Positions 49,201 to 61,700 of a stretch of 64,000 nucleotides of DNA are shown piece by piece. Origin of the DNA: Yamagishiella unicocca (lineage: Eukaryota > Chlorophyta > Chlorophyceae > Chlamydomonadales > Volvocaceae); the NCBI GenBank assembly GCA_003116995.1, contig BDSL01000141.1, positions 145,988 to 209,987 of the forward strand, given 5' to 3'. The notes beneath the pieces are model-generated. The model saw only the letters and a program-made list of their open reading frames with translations, was not told the origin of the DNA and ran no database searches. The translations under genes were made by a program, and so were the position numbers. How positions within the stretch are numbered: position 1 is the stretch's first letter; each line of letters opens with the position of its first letter.

Positions 49201-51696
49201 TTCTCGGTGCTTCCTGCTGAGGCGGCGGCAGAGACGCCTGTGGTTGGGGCTATGGAGTCGCGAGGCGAGGCCAAGGCGGTTGCGGTGAAGGCTGCGTCGA
49301 AGCGGTATAACTCCCACGGCGAAAATGGCCGTTGGCGGCGGGAGGCGGATGAGGTGTACGGCCACTGCTCCAGGGCGGACGCGCCGGCGCTGGGGCCGAG
49401 CGGGGGTGTTGGGGACGACGAGGAGGACGAGGGCGAGGCGGAGCAGTGTCCGCGTGAGGAGGAGGAGGAGGCGGCGGCGGCGGCGGCCGAGGCGCAGCGC
49501 ATGCGGGCGAGCCTACAGGAGCGGAGGCAAGCAAGGGAGGAGGCACAACAGCAGCAGCAGCAGCAGCATCGGCAGGCCGCCGATTCCCGGCCGCCGCACG
49601 CGCCGGTGACGTCGCAGGGCCATAAGAAAACGCGGACGACCTCTGAGGAGCGCCGCAAGGTCAAGGCTGAGCGGCGGGCCCAGCAGATGAACCACATTGA
49701 GGCAAAGGAGAGACGCAAGGCAGAGTGCGCACCGCAAGTCAAGCAGCAGCAGCGGGAGTACACCAAGCAGCAGCGGCAGCGGCGGCAGGAGCGCGACCGC
49801 GAGCGGAAAAAGGCTAGGGTGTTGCAGGAGGCGCCCGAGAACCCAGAGGCGCAGAAGCGGTGGCTGGAGTGGGATGCAGCGCGGCCGCGCGGCTCTCAGG
49901 GGCCTGCGCGCAGTGACGCTACTGGGGGAAATCCCGCTGCTACAGGGGCTGTGGCGGAGGACAGCGCCTCCATTGCAACATCCGGAGCTGCGGCGGCGAC
50001 GGCGGACCTGCGGAGGGCCGCGGTGGCGCTCGGCTCGTGCACCAGCGGGCCTTCAGCCGTAGGGCAGTCGCAGGCGGGTGGCGCCGTTGCCGCGGGCGCC
50101 TATGCTTCGACGGCGGAGGCCATCAGCGACGCCATGGCGGCAGTAGACGCGCTGGCGGTGCTAGGGTTCGGCCAGCTGGGCCAGGAGCTACCTGCGGCCG
50201 ACATGGAGGCGGCTTCGGGGCCACCCCCCCTGCCGCTGCAGCCGCCGCTGCCGCAGCTACCACCCCTACCACCGCGGCCGCCGCAGCCGCCGCCACTGCC
50301 GCTGCAGCCGCCACTGCCGCTGCAGCCACCACCGGAGCCCCAGTCGTCGCCGGCCCTTTGCGTCGTGCCGTCTCGGACAGAGGCTCCAGGGGGGCCAGAG
50401 GGCGCATCGCTTGGGCCGAGTGGCTTCTTGCACAAACGGTCGGAAGGCCCGGCTGGGCCCCAGCAGGAGGGACAGCCCCGACGGAACGGGCATCAGGGCT
50501 ACTCCAGCTGGCCTGGTGGGTTTTCGCAGCAGCCACTCCCAGTGGACAGCGGACGGTGGGCACAGCCTCATCAGCAACAACAGCAACTACGCCAGCAGCA
50601 ATACCAGCTGCAACATCAGGACGCGCCCCAAGCCTTTCTGTACCCGCCATACCAGCAGCAGCAGCGACCGAACGGGTACCCGCAAACCCAAGAGTTCGAC
50701 CACGCCATGTTTGGATCGCAGTGCCTGTCCGACCGGCAAATGCACCAACATCAACTGCAACAGCAAGGGCACGACCAGATGCTGCGACAGGGCCCTCCTT
50801 GGGCTGCTAGCCAGGACGTCTCGTGGTTGCAGGGTCATGCTCCCCCGGGTCTGGGTGACGCGCCTTCCGCGTCCACTGCCGCTCCCCTGGCCTCCTCCAC
50901 CAGCTCGCACCAACCTCAGCCCCTTCGGCCGCAATACATGCCTTCAGCCAGCAGGGGAGGCGCGGCAACCGAGCAGGCCCCCTGGCAACACGCTGCGAAG
51001 GCGTGGGGGGAAGGCAATGGATACCCGGAGTCCGGTCCACGGCCTGGAGGTCCCTACCCACCCGCATCAGCTGTGGCCGACTCGCGGCAGCCCTCCCAGC
51101 CGCAGCCGCCTCCCAGCGGTGGGCCCCAGGCTCCTCCGCAGCATCAGGCCGCAACTGCAGCTACCTCCGCTCCCCAGCAACCCGCGTACATGTGCAACCT
51201 GCCGGGACAACAACACCCGCAGCACTCGGTGCAGGCCCCCCGCGCCCACCTGCTACACCCCAAGAACCCATCCCAGCGCCACACGGCTCGCCCCAGCCAG
51301 GCCTCCCAGCCGGCTGCGAGCCCTGCGGAGGAGTACGGCCCCCTCGTGCCGCCGGGCCCCAGCCACCCGCACCTACAGCAGCACCACCAGCACCACCAGC
51401 CCGCAGGCCTCCCTCTGGCGGTTTCGCACCAGCCCGGCCCACCGCCTCCGGGCTACGTGCCGCCGCTTGTTCCGCTAGGCGTCCGCAGCCTTCCCTTTCA
51501 CAGGCGCCAGCGGCTGAGGCTGGCCGGTGGGCAGTGGAACCGAGGGGACGCCGACGGGGACCCTGATGGCGGGCTGCTGGATGAGGACTTGGCGCGGACG
51601 GTGGACATGTTGCGCCAGGAGCAGGAGCAGCAGGAGGAGCCGGGCGGGCGGCCGGGTGCGGCGCAGGCGGCAGCGGCGCGAGCGGCGCGTAAATGA
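46258..51696 (+). CDS. Long low-complexity protein with coiled coil, RD/RE-rich and Gln-rich tracts
   Basis: Exons 46258-46602, 47013-47149, 47703-48716 and 49065-51696 join with consistent phases to give about 1,375 residues. Residues 60-160 form a Gln/Ala/Glu/Arg-rich coiled coil (QQQALLAQQQLELLQLAEAA; LAGRERAVSECESRLEALQA). Residues ~213-297 alternate Arg with Asp/Glu (KERDRHRSRDRDRDKDRERD), as in many nuclear RNA-processing proteins. A poly-Gln stretch follows at ~443-470. Exon 4 starts with a highly basic helix (HIEAKERRKAECAP, QRQRRQERDRERKKARVLQE), then becomes Pro/Gln/His-rich to the end. No enzymatic or named domain is recognised. A role in RNA processing or condensates is only suggested by composition. 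The large exon 4 and its acceptor are supported by phase and uninterrupted frame. The antisense strand is also open but only as a by-product of composition. Confidence 0.7.
47155..47350 (+). repeat. G-rich ~40-bp minisatellite in an intron
   Basis: At least four imperfect copies of a unit containing GGGGAGGGGCGGGACCGGGG and GCAGGTGGGGGAGGGCGGG lie just after the donor at 47149. The many G-runs could form G-quadruplexes in the coding-strand DNA and pre-mRNA. Confidence 0.8.
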
Positions 51697-51817
51697 GCAG
51701 GCCGGGGAAGGCGTTGCGAGAGCGTGGGAGGCGGCGGCGAGGTAGCGGCTTGAGATGGGGTCACCGGGACGGTCGGCACCTGATGAAGCGCGCGACGCAG
51801 AGTGGTTGCGTGGCAGT

Positions 51818-51822
51818 TGTAA
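51818..51822 (+). promoter_or_regulatory. UGUAA polyadenylation signal
   Basis: This TGTAA lies ~120 bases after the stop at 51696, a typical spacing for this lineage. Confidence 0.6.
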
Positions 51823-52916
51823 GTCATTGGTGGTCACGTAGTGTCAGCTGGGTGCGTCAAGGTCGCAACGGAACGAGGTTAATCAAACAATCTATATGGG
51901 GGAGTGGGACTGGGGCCGGACTAGGTCAGGGAGGAGCTGGTGGGCGCGAAGCGCTAGCTGAGTAGGGTCGGTCACCGTAAGCTGTGGGAGGCAGCCAGGA
52001 GGAGTTAGTTTCCAAGTAACAGGAACTAGAAACGCGGCGCCGAGGACCACCGGTAGTAGTTCGTCACACGGCGGAACCGAGTCACGGCTGACGGCAAGAA
52101 GCAGATGCGGGCCCCTCCATTTTCCTTTGCGACCGGTCCTGTCCGTTCGGCACGAAGCCATGGTCTCTTGGCGTACGGATTCATAAGTGCTGGCAGCTGG
52201 ATGGAGTAAGGATTGCCGGTGCCGACGATTTCGCCCCTTAACCCTATTCGTCGGCGCTCGCTGGATCCAGGACGCACCCTTGGATTTTGACTTTTGCAGT
52301 CCAGATGTCAGGCGTTGCTAGGTTCCAGTGCAGTAGCCATGTGCGCAAACAGGCATACTAAGTATCCGAGCCAGCTTCGTTACTGTAGTTACTGTACTTA
52401 TGGTGGCTGGTGGCTGGGATAGTTAAGTCGTTCTTAGGCGCCACGGCTTCGGTTGGGGTGGATGCCGCCCAGGAGGCGAGAAGCCGCCTCACCAGTGCAT
52501 AGTAATTGTGGCCAGGAGGATAATACAGCGTTATGATGCGATGACGCGCACTAGGCGTATGGCTAGATAGCATCTACGGCAGTAAGCGCAGGGCTTTGTA
52601 GTAGTGTCTAATGCGGCGCCGGCGGCGTTGGGTCATCTGCCCGTGTGTCGTTGTATGCATCCGTGCGTACAGACGCTGGATAGAGCTCCAGGGGGGTTCC
52701 TATGGGAGCTCCATAAGGCAGGCTTCATCAGGCAGGATCAGGCAGCGTAGGCTGCATAGGCTGCAGGCAGGGCTGCGCAACGCTGAATGCTACAAGTGCT
52801 AAACTACTCGGAAGTGTGCGCTCATGATTGCCTCGGGCGGCGTCCGATGACATGCGGAGACTGTCCGTAGGGTTACCAAAGGGCCAACCTATCGGCTCCC
52901 TTCTCCCATACCTGAT

Positions 52917-53073
52917 GTAGTAACTGTTACAGTGGGTTCCAGACCAGAAGGTGGAACCGAAGGCGGACACTGAAGGAGACGAAAGAGACAGAAACCGACG
53001 TGCACCGAAACCGTGATCTCTGGATCCCGATGGCTCTACCTTCCAGTCTGGGGCCCGCTATAACAGTTACTAC
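52917..53073. mobile_element. MITE-like element with ~36-bp imperfect inverted repeats
   Basis: The left arm 52917-52952 begins GTAGTAACTGTTACAGTGGG. The right arm 53038-53073, read on the minus strand, begins GTAGTAACTGTTATAGCGGG. About 30 of 36 positions agree. The 85-base centre encodes nothing recognisable. Target-site duplications could not be fixed by eye. Confidence 0.55.
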
Positions 53074-54050
53074 TATCTCTGGAGGACTTGAGCTATGCAC
53101 TGCTATGCCGTCTGTACGACTTATTCGCACATACACCACCACCGCAAGAGGAGTAATGGCACATCAGTACAGTGAAATAATGTATGCTATGGTCCGTTGA
53201 TGGTCAACGCAGCTATGCAGTCAGCTGGACTAGCTAAAGCGCGACTGGGGTGGACTTCAAGCTAGATAGGATAAGACGCGGGGATGCTTGTTCAGGCTTG
53301 CTGGCGCGGCCTGACTATTGCATGCTGCCCATCGTGTTTTGTTGAAGATATGCATGAATCTGCGTACAGATTGTTGAAGCTTGCCTCCCGTAGTTGCACT
53401 CGCTTACCACCCTCGATCTTTAGTCCTTCCTCTGTGCCCGGAGACCACTGTATACCTCTGTATACCTTCAGCAAGCACCCTATGAGCCCTGTGCCACTCG
53501 AGACGGGCATAGGCCTCGATAGTTGTGGCGCCCGAGAGGTAAGGCCTGATTTCTGCAACTCCAAAGCGTGATTGACCGCTCCGCATCTGAGTTTTCGTTG
53601 GCCCTCGCGCTGATTTTCTTGAAGTTGGCCGCATTCTTTGCAACATAGGACCTGGGGCTCCCCGTTCCAATTGTTTCCATCTTAATAATATAATACATTC
53701 CAATGTGATGAACTTGTCTGCGTGGCGTGGTCTCGGCAAAGCCTGGCAGAAGTCGCGTCGACACGCGCATGTCGCCAGTCGCGTCATGTCGGGAAGTGAC
53801 CGGCACGGCAGTCGCGGCTGTACTATACTATATGAACAACATTGCCATATTACCTCGATAACCTTACGGAAGTCGTCATACAGCCTTCGCAATTTAGCGC
53901 CCCTTTGAACCAAAAAACCGCACGACTAACGGCTTCGGGTCACATATTACAAAGCAACCGCAAACAAGTTGGCATACACAACCCAATAACCGGGAAATAT
54001 ATTTTTCCTGCGGCTCATCTGTCCTAGCATACCACCGGAGCAACTGTGCA

Positions 54051-57000
54051 ATGGCCATCGTTCCACGCCAACCCCGGGCTGCGGTCACAGCAGCGACGGC
54101 AGCACTCACGCTCCTTGCCTGTACATTACTTGCTAGCGCTGAGTCCTTCAAGGCAACCGGCTGCAACGTGACCGAGTCAGGGTACCAGGTGAGCACACCC
54201 GTAAGCCGCATTACCCGCATCTTGCTGCTGGCGGAGCGGTATCTCACCCCTTTTGCCCCTACCTCCCGCAGGTCCTGTCTGGTCGCTTCGGCAGCATTTA
54301 CCCAAAGGCAGGAGACAATTGCACGTATCACATCACGTCCGCCGCTAACACTGATACACTCTTGCTCAGCGCTAAGGGGCTGGCCGACAGGTAAGGATCC
54401 CTTCCTGCTGGGGCATCGATCTTGAGCTCAAGGCTTAAGAAGGCATCTGTCTCATGGAATGCGAGTGTTTTCCTCCGTATGCAGCAGGGTTGCAGATGTG
54501 CCTGACTCGATTGCCTTGCAACGACCCATGACGACCATTATTGTCGACCGTACAACCGATCATTTACCCCTCCCATAACCGCTCCCGTCCTGCACCCCAG
54601 CAACGCCACGTCCTGGTACTGCTCCACGCCCGGCTGCGACACTCCCACGCGCGGCAACCTCACCAGCGGCGTCGCCACCTCACTGCGCGCGTCAGCCTAC
54701 CCCAATGGCATCTGGCTAACCGTGCTGGCACCGGCCGTCGGCGCTGCATCACCCGCGCCCTCCCTGGAGTTCAGCACCGTGTCTACATCCTGCGCGGGAG
54801 CCAACGAGGCCGCTCTCCTGCTCTTCCACACACCCTCCGGCAGCGGACTCGAGGCCAACCCCGCCTACAGCCTGTGCATCGTACGACCCAACAACGAGCC
54901 CGAGTCCGGCCGCACCGCCTTCTCCTGGGGTTGGTCCTTCGCATCCCTTCCACCAAGCTTCACCGCCACCGGCTTCTATGCGCTGCTGCCGCCCTTCAAC
55001 CTCACGCTGCCTTCGGGGATGTACGATATTCGCCTCACCAAGGCCTTGTCGCCAACGGCCCTATACCCGATGAGCATCCGGCTGCTGCTGCTGCCTGATG
55101 ATGCCGGCTCGCCCATCGCTGAAGTCACGGAAACAGTCACGGGCTTCTACATCCCCACATCCAGCAACATCAGCCGCGGGGCCATTGAGTTTTACGTGCC
55201 CCCCGGCATGGAGGGCCAGTCAGCCGCAGTGGACACCGTCCGTTACGAGGCGCCGGTAGCACCGCCCCGTCCACCAAGCCCGCCCCAAACCCCCTCCCCT
55301 CCCCTGGAGCAGTTCTGCCGCCCCGCCTCCTCGCCCTACCCCGTCAAGCTCTCGGCTTTGGCATTTGCCTCTATCAGCATGCCGTACACGTCGTACACGC
55401 GGAACCTGAGCGCCGAGGTTGCTGATCCTACGGCCCTGTCTGGGGGCTGCGCCTTCGCCTTCGCCCCCACCAGCGCCGGCGGTGACGTCATCTCGCGCCA
55501 CTCGCTGTTCTTCTCCTCCGCACCCTCGCCCTACGCCGCGGCCCTGGCCTGGCTGCCCGGTTCGGATCCCTCAGCCGGGACGGTGCTGCTGAGCCCCGGC
55601 AGCACTGCCTCCCTGCCGGCTACCCCCGCTGGCGGCCTGGACGTGGTGCTGTCCGGTGACGGCCGCTCCTCGCCGCTGGTGGTCGAATACATGGCCGAGC
55701 TGGCCAGCTGCGCGGCAACCAACAGCGTGCCCGTGCACCTGACGCCCAACAACCCCAAGTTCGGCGACATGACGCTCTCCATCTGCAGTGCCATCCCAAA
55801 CGTCTTCACGCAGCCGGACTCCGATCACGACCAATTGCTGCTGGACTTCAGCTTCGGATGGAACGTCAGCGCTCTCCCGGCGGTGTTTTCAGACCGAGCC
55901 GGCTTCACCGCAGAGCTGCGCAACTACACCTTGCCAGCCGGCGCGCGCCTTCCCAGCGGCTGGTACGGCATCACATTCCTGCGGCACTCCTCCGTTGCAC
56001 TGAGCTTCAGCGCTGGCAACGTCAGCATTTCCAATGATTCCGCGCTTTACATTTCCGAGGAGCTCTCCAGCATCAGCATCGCAGTGCGCATCCCGTTTTC
56101 TTCAATCCCAGCCATGAGTGCAGCCGTGCAGGTCGCCTCCCTGCCGTCACCTCCTCCGCTGCCGCCCAGCCCAGTGCCGCCCAGCCCAGTGCCGCCCAGC
56201 CCCGCACCGCCCAGCCCGGAGCCGCCCAGCCCGGCCCCGTCTACTCCCTCACCGCCCAGTCCCGAGCCATCTACTCCGCCGCCGCCCAGCCCCGAGCCAT
56301 CTACTCCGGCGTTATCACCGCCCAGCCCGGCGCCGCCGAGCCCAGCCCCTTCTATGCCTTCGCCGAACAGCCCGGCGCCGTCGTCGACTCCGCCGCCCAG
56401 TCCCGAGCCATCTACTCCGCCGCCGCCCAGCCCCGAGCCATCTACTCCGGCGTCATCACCGCCCAGCCCGGCGCCGCCGAGCCCAGCCCCGTCTACTCCC
56501 TCGCCGAACAGCCCGGCGCCGTCGTCTACTCCGCCGCCGCCGGGCCCGGCGCCATCAACTCCTTCGCCACCCGGCCCGACGCCATCTCCTTCGCGGCCCC
56601 CAAGTCCGGAGCCAGCGGTCATGCCCCTGGCTGTGTACCCGCCATCGACTTACCCGCTGGTTGAGGGTCGCCCCTTCGCCGCCTCACCACCAGTGGGACC
56701 TGTCTACGGCTCTACTCCCGGCAGCACCAACGTCTATCATCCCATCTCTCCTGCGCCACCCAGCCCTGCGCCTCCCAGCCCTGCGTCACCCAGCCCTGCG
56801 CCACCCAGCCCTGCGCCACCCAGCCCTGCGCCACCCAGCCCTGCGCCACCCAGCCCTGCGTCACCCAGCCCTGCGCCTCCCAGCCCTCGGCCTCCCAACC
56901 CAGCGCCACCTAGTCCTCTGCCTTCCAGCCCAGCGCACCACAGCCCTCCGCCGCCCAGCTCACTACCTGGTGTCAACATGCCCACTGGCGGCATCAGCCC

Positions 57001-57202
57001 GCCGTCGCTCGACAGCCATCCTCCGGCCGCCACCTCCAACCCCTCACCAGCACCTCCTCCAGCGTCGGGCAACTCGCAGAGCAGCGGTGGCCCGGCGCCA
57101 CTGAGTGGCTCAGCCTCACGCAACGGTGGCGGCAACGCTGTAGCAATGCTTGCAAGTGCTGTGCTTGGGGTGTTGTGCCTGTTGCTGCTGACCACGGCTT
57201 GA
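54051..57202 (+). CDS. Secreted hydroxyproline-rich glycoprotein with CUB-like N-terminus and GPI-type tail
   Basis: Exons 54051-54188, 54272-54390 and 54601-57202 give 952 residues with matching phases. Residues 1-30 are a signal peptide ([14 protein letters not shown]). Residues ~35-150 look CUB-like ([20 protein letters not shown], then WYCSTPGC). Two related domains follow at about 150-240 and 452-547; both contain an SC..N....L start, a later C, a FGW/WGW core and LPSG(M/W)Y. From ~597 to 880 the chain is Pro-rich, with many SPAPPSP-type repeats expected to be hydroxylated and glycosylated, as in volvocine wall glycoproteins. The C-terminus has a small-residue site, then [20 protein letters not shown], which fits a GPI-anchor signal. 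It is probably an extracellular-matrix or surface protein. It is not a standard pherophorin as far as I can judge. Confidence 0.82.
56746..56900 (+). repeat. 15-bp coding repeat (CCACCCAGCCCTGCG)
   Basis: About ten tandem copies of a 15-base unit encode the pentapeptide PPSPA in the Pro-rich shaft of the glycoprotein. Variation is limited to CCA/CCT/TCA at one codon. Confidence 0.9.
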
Positions 57203-58713
57203 TGCTGCCGCGATGCGAACGAGTGAAGGTTGGAAGCGTGCGTACGTCGCCTTGCAGCAGTGCAATGGTATGATTTTTCATGAGTTGTGCGTGCGCGGGG
57301 AATGGTAGGGGAACTCGAGCGGGATTTGCAGTAGTGACTGTTGTGGCCAGTTACGAGTTTTTACTTCCTGATGAGTTTGGCGTCGACGTGTTATGCCAAA
57401 TAATAGGCGCAAACGTCCGGCAATTGAAATATTTATTGCAATAGCGTAAGCGACTATACCAACTACACGAGATCGGATAACCAAATGTAACAAGTAAGTA
57501 CTACTATCTTGAGTTCTTGACTGTCCGTCCATCCGCTTCTTACCCTAACACAAACGTCAGCCCGATGCCGCACCGCGCACAGGCAGTAGGTCTGACCCTA
57601 CGTCATATGCTCGTACCCCATCCCGAATCAGTACCAAGGGACACAGTTACTACTACCCAAGGGCAAGCCACCCGGCACAGCCCTTGACCTATTTCAGCAC
57701 AAGCGAGCCATCACTGGCGAACTGAATGCTGTCGGCAACTGCCCCGCACGCATACCCACCAACAAACACACCCATGCACACGCACACACACACGCGCACA
57801 CGCAAGGGGGCCCTCCCATTTCCACGCTCGCCCTCTCATTGCCCCTTCCCGACAGCTGGAACCTGCCAGACCTGTGCTCATGTGCTGCACTTCAACTGGA
57901 GTTGTTGACTGCCAAGTTACACATCCCACTGCATACTTAATTTACCCAGAGGGATTCAACGGAATCCAAAGGCTAGACAGGACGGCACTTTCAGATTTCG
58001 AAGGAAGTTGGATATCTGTAAGCATCAATTAGTATCATGTTAGATTCCACTTGATGCGAGTAGGGTGTACATCGAAGGATATGGGCACTTGGAGATTCGG
58101 GGTCGTCTCATACGGCGTTGCCGTATCGAAGTTGGGTCGTCGCACAGGAGCATGTCTTGTCCCGAGTCAGTTCGATTTGCGACTGACACTGCGTCGCAGC
58201 TCGCTTATAATTGCATCCAAAATGCATTTCACATTATTAATGCTTGCAAGTGCAAGCCGACTTGTGTACACGAGTCGAGTTAGTATTCTTCAGCTTTCTC
58301 CACGGCACAGGGCTCGCTTAACCTTTAGTAGCGATCCTGAGAACGGACATAACCTGGTAGCTAGGCATCTTACTGTGTTAGCATACAGGCGGGCGTTAGA
58401 CGCCCCACCGTGGTGGTCGCCCAGGCGTGAGCCGAAGGACAGGTGGGCAATCGCAACCGCTGACCCTCCTACGCCCCTATCCTACTTGCGTTCTGTTATA
58501 TCTTCCTGGGCTGAAGAGCATCGCAGCTTCTCACCTTGCGTGCCGATGGCCAGTCGTGTCCGGTTGCGAACGGGCCAATCATTGCACGTTCTTGTGGTCA
58601 ATTGGCTATCCATCCGTTTCGATAAGCCAAGGCTGCGGTCCGCAACCTCATATACTGTCGCCTGGCAGCTTATACCTACACCCACGGCCCCCTCAACAGA
58701 TTACCTGGACGCT
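57203..58713. other. Intergenic: glycoprotein 3' UTR and callose synthase 5' region
   Basis: A TGTAA at 57486-57490 fits as poly(A) signal for the gene to the left. A CA-rich microsatellite lies at ~57773-57805. From 58051 a frame stays open into the callose synthase, but its peptide is unlike the family, so I treat it as 5' UTR or promoter. Confidence 0.5.
57486..57490 (+). promoter_or_regulatory. UGUAA polyadenylation signal of the glycoprotein gene
   Basis: This TGTAA lies ~285 bases after the stop at 57202. Confidence 0.6.
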
Positions 58714-61700
58714 ATGGAGTCCCGCCATGGACCGCGCCCCGTAGACGACCCCCCTAGCACTGAGCTGCCTCGCTACAGCCTGGACGGCACGCCCTCCGTT
58801 TCATCGAGTTCGCCTTCCACAAAGATTTCCTCAATGCCCTTCATTCCCCACATCCCCGCCCTGCCGGTCCCAGCCGCCGGCCGGCCCCTGCCCGAGGCGC
58901 CCGCTGCCATCGCCCGCCGCCCGCTGTGTGACCATGTCCACAACGTCACCTGGGCGGTGGCGCGTGCGTTCGGCTTCCAGGCCTTCAACGAGCAGCCCGC
59001 TGCCCCCGCCGCCTCCTCCGTGCCTGTTGGACCCGACTGGGTGCCCGCCACCGCCTTCCTGGCTGCGGACCACCTCGAGGCGCTGCTGGTGCGCAACCTC
59101 ATGCCGCGGCTGGCGGAGAAGGCCCAAGGAAGCGGCAGCAGCGATGACAGCGGAGCCACCTCCAGCGGAGGCAAAGACGAAGAAGACCAAGCCGACGGTG
59201 ACTGCGGGCAGCAGCAGCAGCAGGAGGTTGTCTTTGCCCGCGCCGTGTGGGAGCTGCACTCGCACATCTTCTTGTCATACGAGGGCAGCTCGGGCTGGTG
59301 CCGGCTGGTGGGGCTGGCCGCCCGGCCGCTGGTTGTGGATTCTGAGCTGCTGGCGGTGCACGGCGCTGCGGCGCCCCAGGTGGTCCAGCTGCTTCTGTGC
59401 GAGCTGGCACTCTACTTCCTGCTGTACAGCGAGGCAGCCAACCTGCGCCACACCCCCGAGCTGATGTGGTTCATGTTCTGGGCGGCCAACCACAGCCCCG
59501 CAATGGAGGGGCTGTGGCGCGAGGGGCTGCGGCCGGAGCAGCAGCTGAGCAACGCACGCCACCGCCGCCTGGCCATGAGGAACACGATGCAGGTGCGGCC
59601 CCGAGGATCGGAGGCGGTCCGTCCCTCGAAGGCGGTGTTTGGTCCGAATGTGATTCCCCATCATGTCCTGACAGGGTTGCTGCCTTGCCACCCGGTTCCG
59701 CTGACATCACTCACCGTCCGCTCGTTTGCCTGCCCTTCTGTCCCTCCCCCGATCAGGCTCAGCTGGGAGCAGTGCAGCAGCAGGTCGGCCACGACCCTGC
59801 CGCCTGCCGCCCCGAGCGCTGTTCTGAGGCCGTCACGGACCTCAGCGCTCAGCTGCCGGCGCTGCTGGGCCTGTCCCCTCCTCCCAGCCCCCGGTCTGGC
59901 GCCTGCTCCTCCACGGCCGCCTCCGACGCGTCTCTGACCTGCTCCGCCAGCCGCGCCCTGTTTGCGGACCTGGCCGGCTACGGCGACGGCGGGTTCTGGA
60001 CCGACGTGCTGGTGGAGCCGCTCTTCACCGTCCTGGCCTTTGAAGTGGACCATATGGCCTCAGCCGGCCAGGAGGTGGCGCATCGTCTGGGATACGACGA
60101 CGTCAACGAGTCGATGTGCCGCCGCGATGTCGTACACCGGCTTCTGGCTGACCTGGGCGTGGCTGCTGCCGCCGAGGCCGGCCAAGTTCACACCGCCCTG
60201 GAGGCGCTAACTCGCCTGGGTTTCCCGCCGGCTGTAGCAAGCGACGCTGACGGCCCTGCCGCCTCCGCCGCCAGCTACAGCGACCCGCGCCTGTTCAACG
60301 CCGTGCTGGCCGCCGCCTTCTGGGCCGACCGCGTGTTCGTCAAAACACACCGCGAGCGGCGCAGCTGGCTGGCGCTGCTGCGCGCCTTCTACCGCGTCTA
60401 CAGCCTGCTGCTGGTGCTGCTGCACGCCACCATGGTCTACTCGTTCGCGCCCGGCTCGCTGCGCGCTCTGTCCAGTGTGGTCCTCACCCACGCGGTGTTG
60501 GCGGCGGTGGAGCGCACCGCCAACTGGTGGCTCACTCGCGGCACTACGGACCCGCTGCAGGGCGCCAGGGCCAGAGACAGCTGGGTCACAGAGCAGCCGA
60601 AGCAGGGGGACGCGGAGACCGCCGGTGACAGCGATGTCGGCCCGCAGCGCAGCCGCCTCTCTGACGGCGGCGCGGTGGAGGCACGGATGGAGCGGCGGCG
60701 GCGTGTTGCGGTGGAGGGCGCCCCGGTGGCGGGTGTGTTTGGCTGGCTGGAGTGGGTGCTGGTGGCGGCGGGGCTGGTGGGGCTGTTCGTCCTGCAGCAC
60801 ATGGGCCCCCAGCCGCTGCAGGTGATGGCTCGCAGCTACTGGCCGCTGGCAGCCGGTGGCTACGTGGCTGCGGTGGCGGGCCATGGCCTGCTGACCACTC
60901 GCGACGGCTACTCGGTATCGCTGAGCAGCGTTCTAAGGCTGCCGGCGATCTTCCGAGCCTCCTCGCAGCGAGCCGCTGCCGGCTGCTGGCTGGAGCGGCC
61001 CATGGCGGTGGGCTGGCGGGCCGCGCTGCTGACGGCGCTGTTCTGGGTCCAAGTGCTGACGGCCAAGGTGGCGTTCGACTACTACGTCATCATGAGGCCC
61101 ATGGCCGGGCAGGTGGGGCCGGGAGCTGCGGAGGCCGGGGCCGGGGAATGTTGTGGCTGAAGTGGCCGCCAAACAGCCGATGTCCAGGGTTACTCTCCTA
61201 GCTTCCCTCCGACACCATCGCTCACCCCCTCCCGCCTCCGCTCCCTCCCCTCCCTGGTCCCAGGTGCGCCTCATCCTGCACCGCAACTGGCTCGCCTGCG
61301 CCGCCCACACCCCGCACTACCGCGTGTTTGGCCTGGAGCTGCCTCTGCGCTGCATCGACGGCGACTGGCTGCTGGTGGCGCTGCGTGTGGCTCCCTTCGT
61401 GCTGGTGTGCCTGGTGGACACACAGATCTTCTACCAGCTGGTGCTCATGGTATGGGGCCTGGTGCACGGCCTGGTGTCGCTCAACCTGGGCATCGCGGGC
61501 TCATGGGAGGGGCTGAGGGCCGAGTTCCACAGGGCGCCGCTGAGGTGGTGGGCGCGGTGCATGAGCGACACCGCAAACAAGGCGGCGAGGGCGGCCGCGG
61601 CGGCGGCGCAGCGGCGGCGGCGGGAGGCGGTGGCGACGGGCTTCTCGGCCGCCTCCGCAGCCGATGGAGTCTGGTCGGAGGACGAGGGCAGCGATTACGG

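Larger units (their letters stand above)
51697..54050. other. 2.35-kb intergenic region
   Basis: No coding exon is supported. A TGTAA at 51818-51822 ends the gene to the left. The DNA is markedly less GC-rich than the genes from ~51900 onward and contains the inverted-repeat element at 52917-53073. The right end is the promoter of the wall-glycoprotein gene. Confidence 0.55.

Noticed and set aside
54480..54560. Extra exon of the wall glycoprotein
   Set aside because: A short open stretch follows an AG, but no donor gives the phase needed by the exon at 54601, whereas splicing 54390 directly to 54601 fits exactly.
56047..56622. Gly-rich open frame on the minus strand
   Set aside because: It is the antisense of the SPAPP repeats in the wall glycoprotein; the repetitive codons remove stops on both strands.
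58051..58713. In-frame N-terminal extension of callose synthase
   Set aside because: The frame is open to an ATG at 58051, but the peptide has no family similarity and the DNA is less GC-rich, so the ATG at 58714 is preferred.
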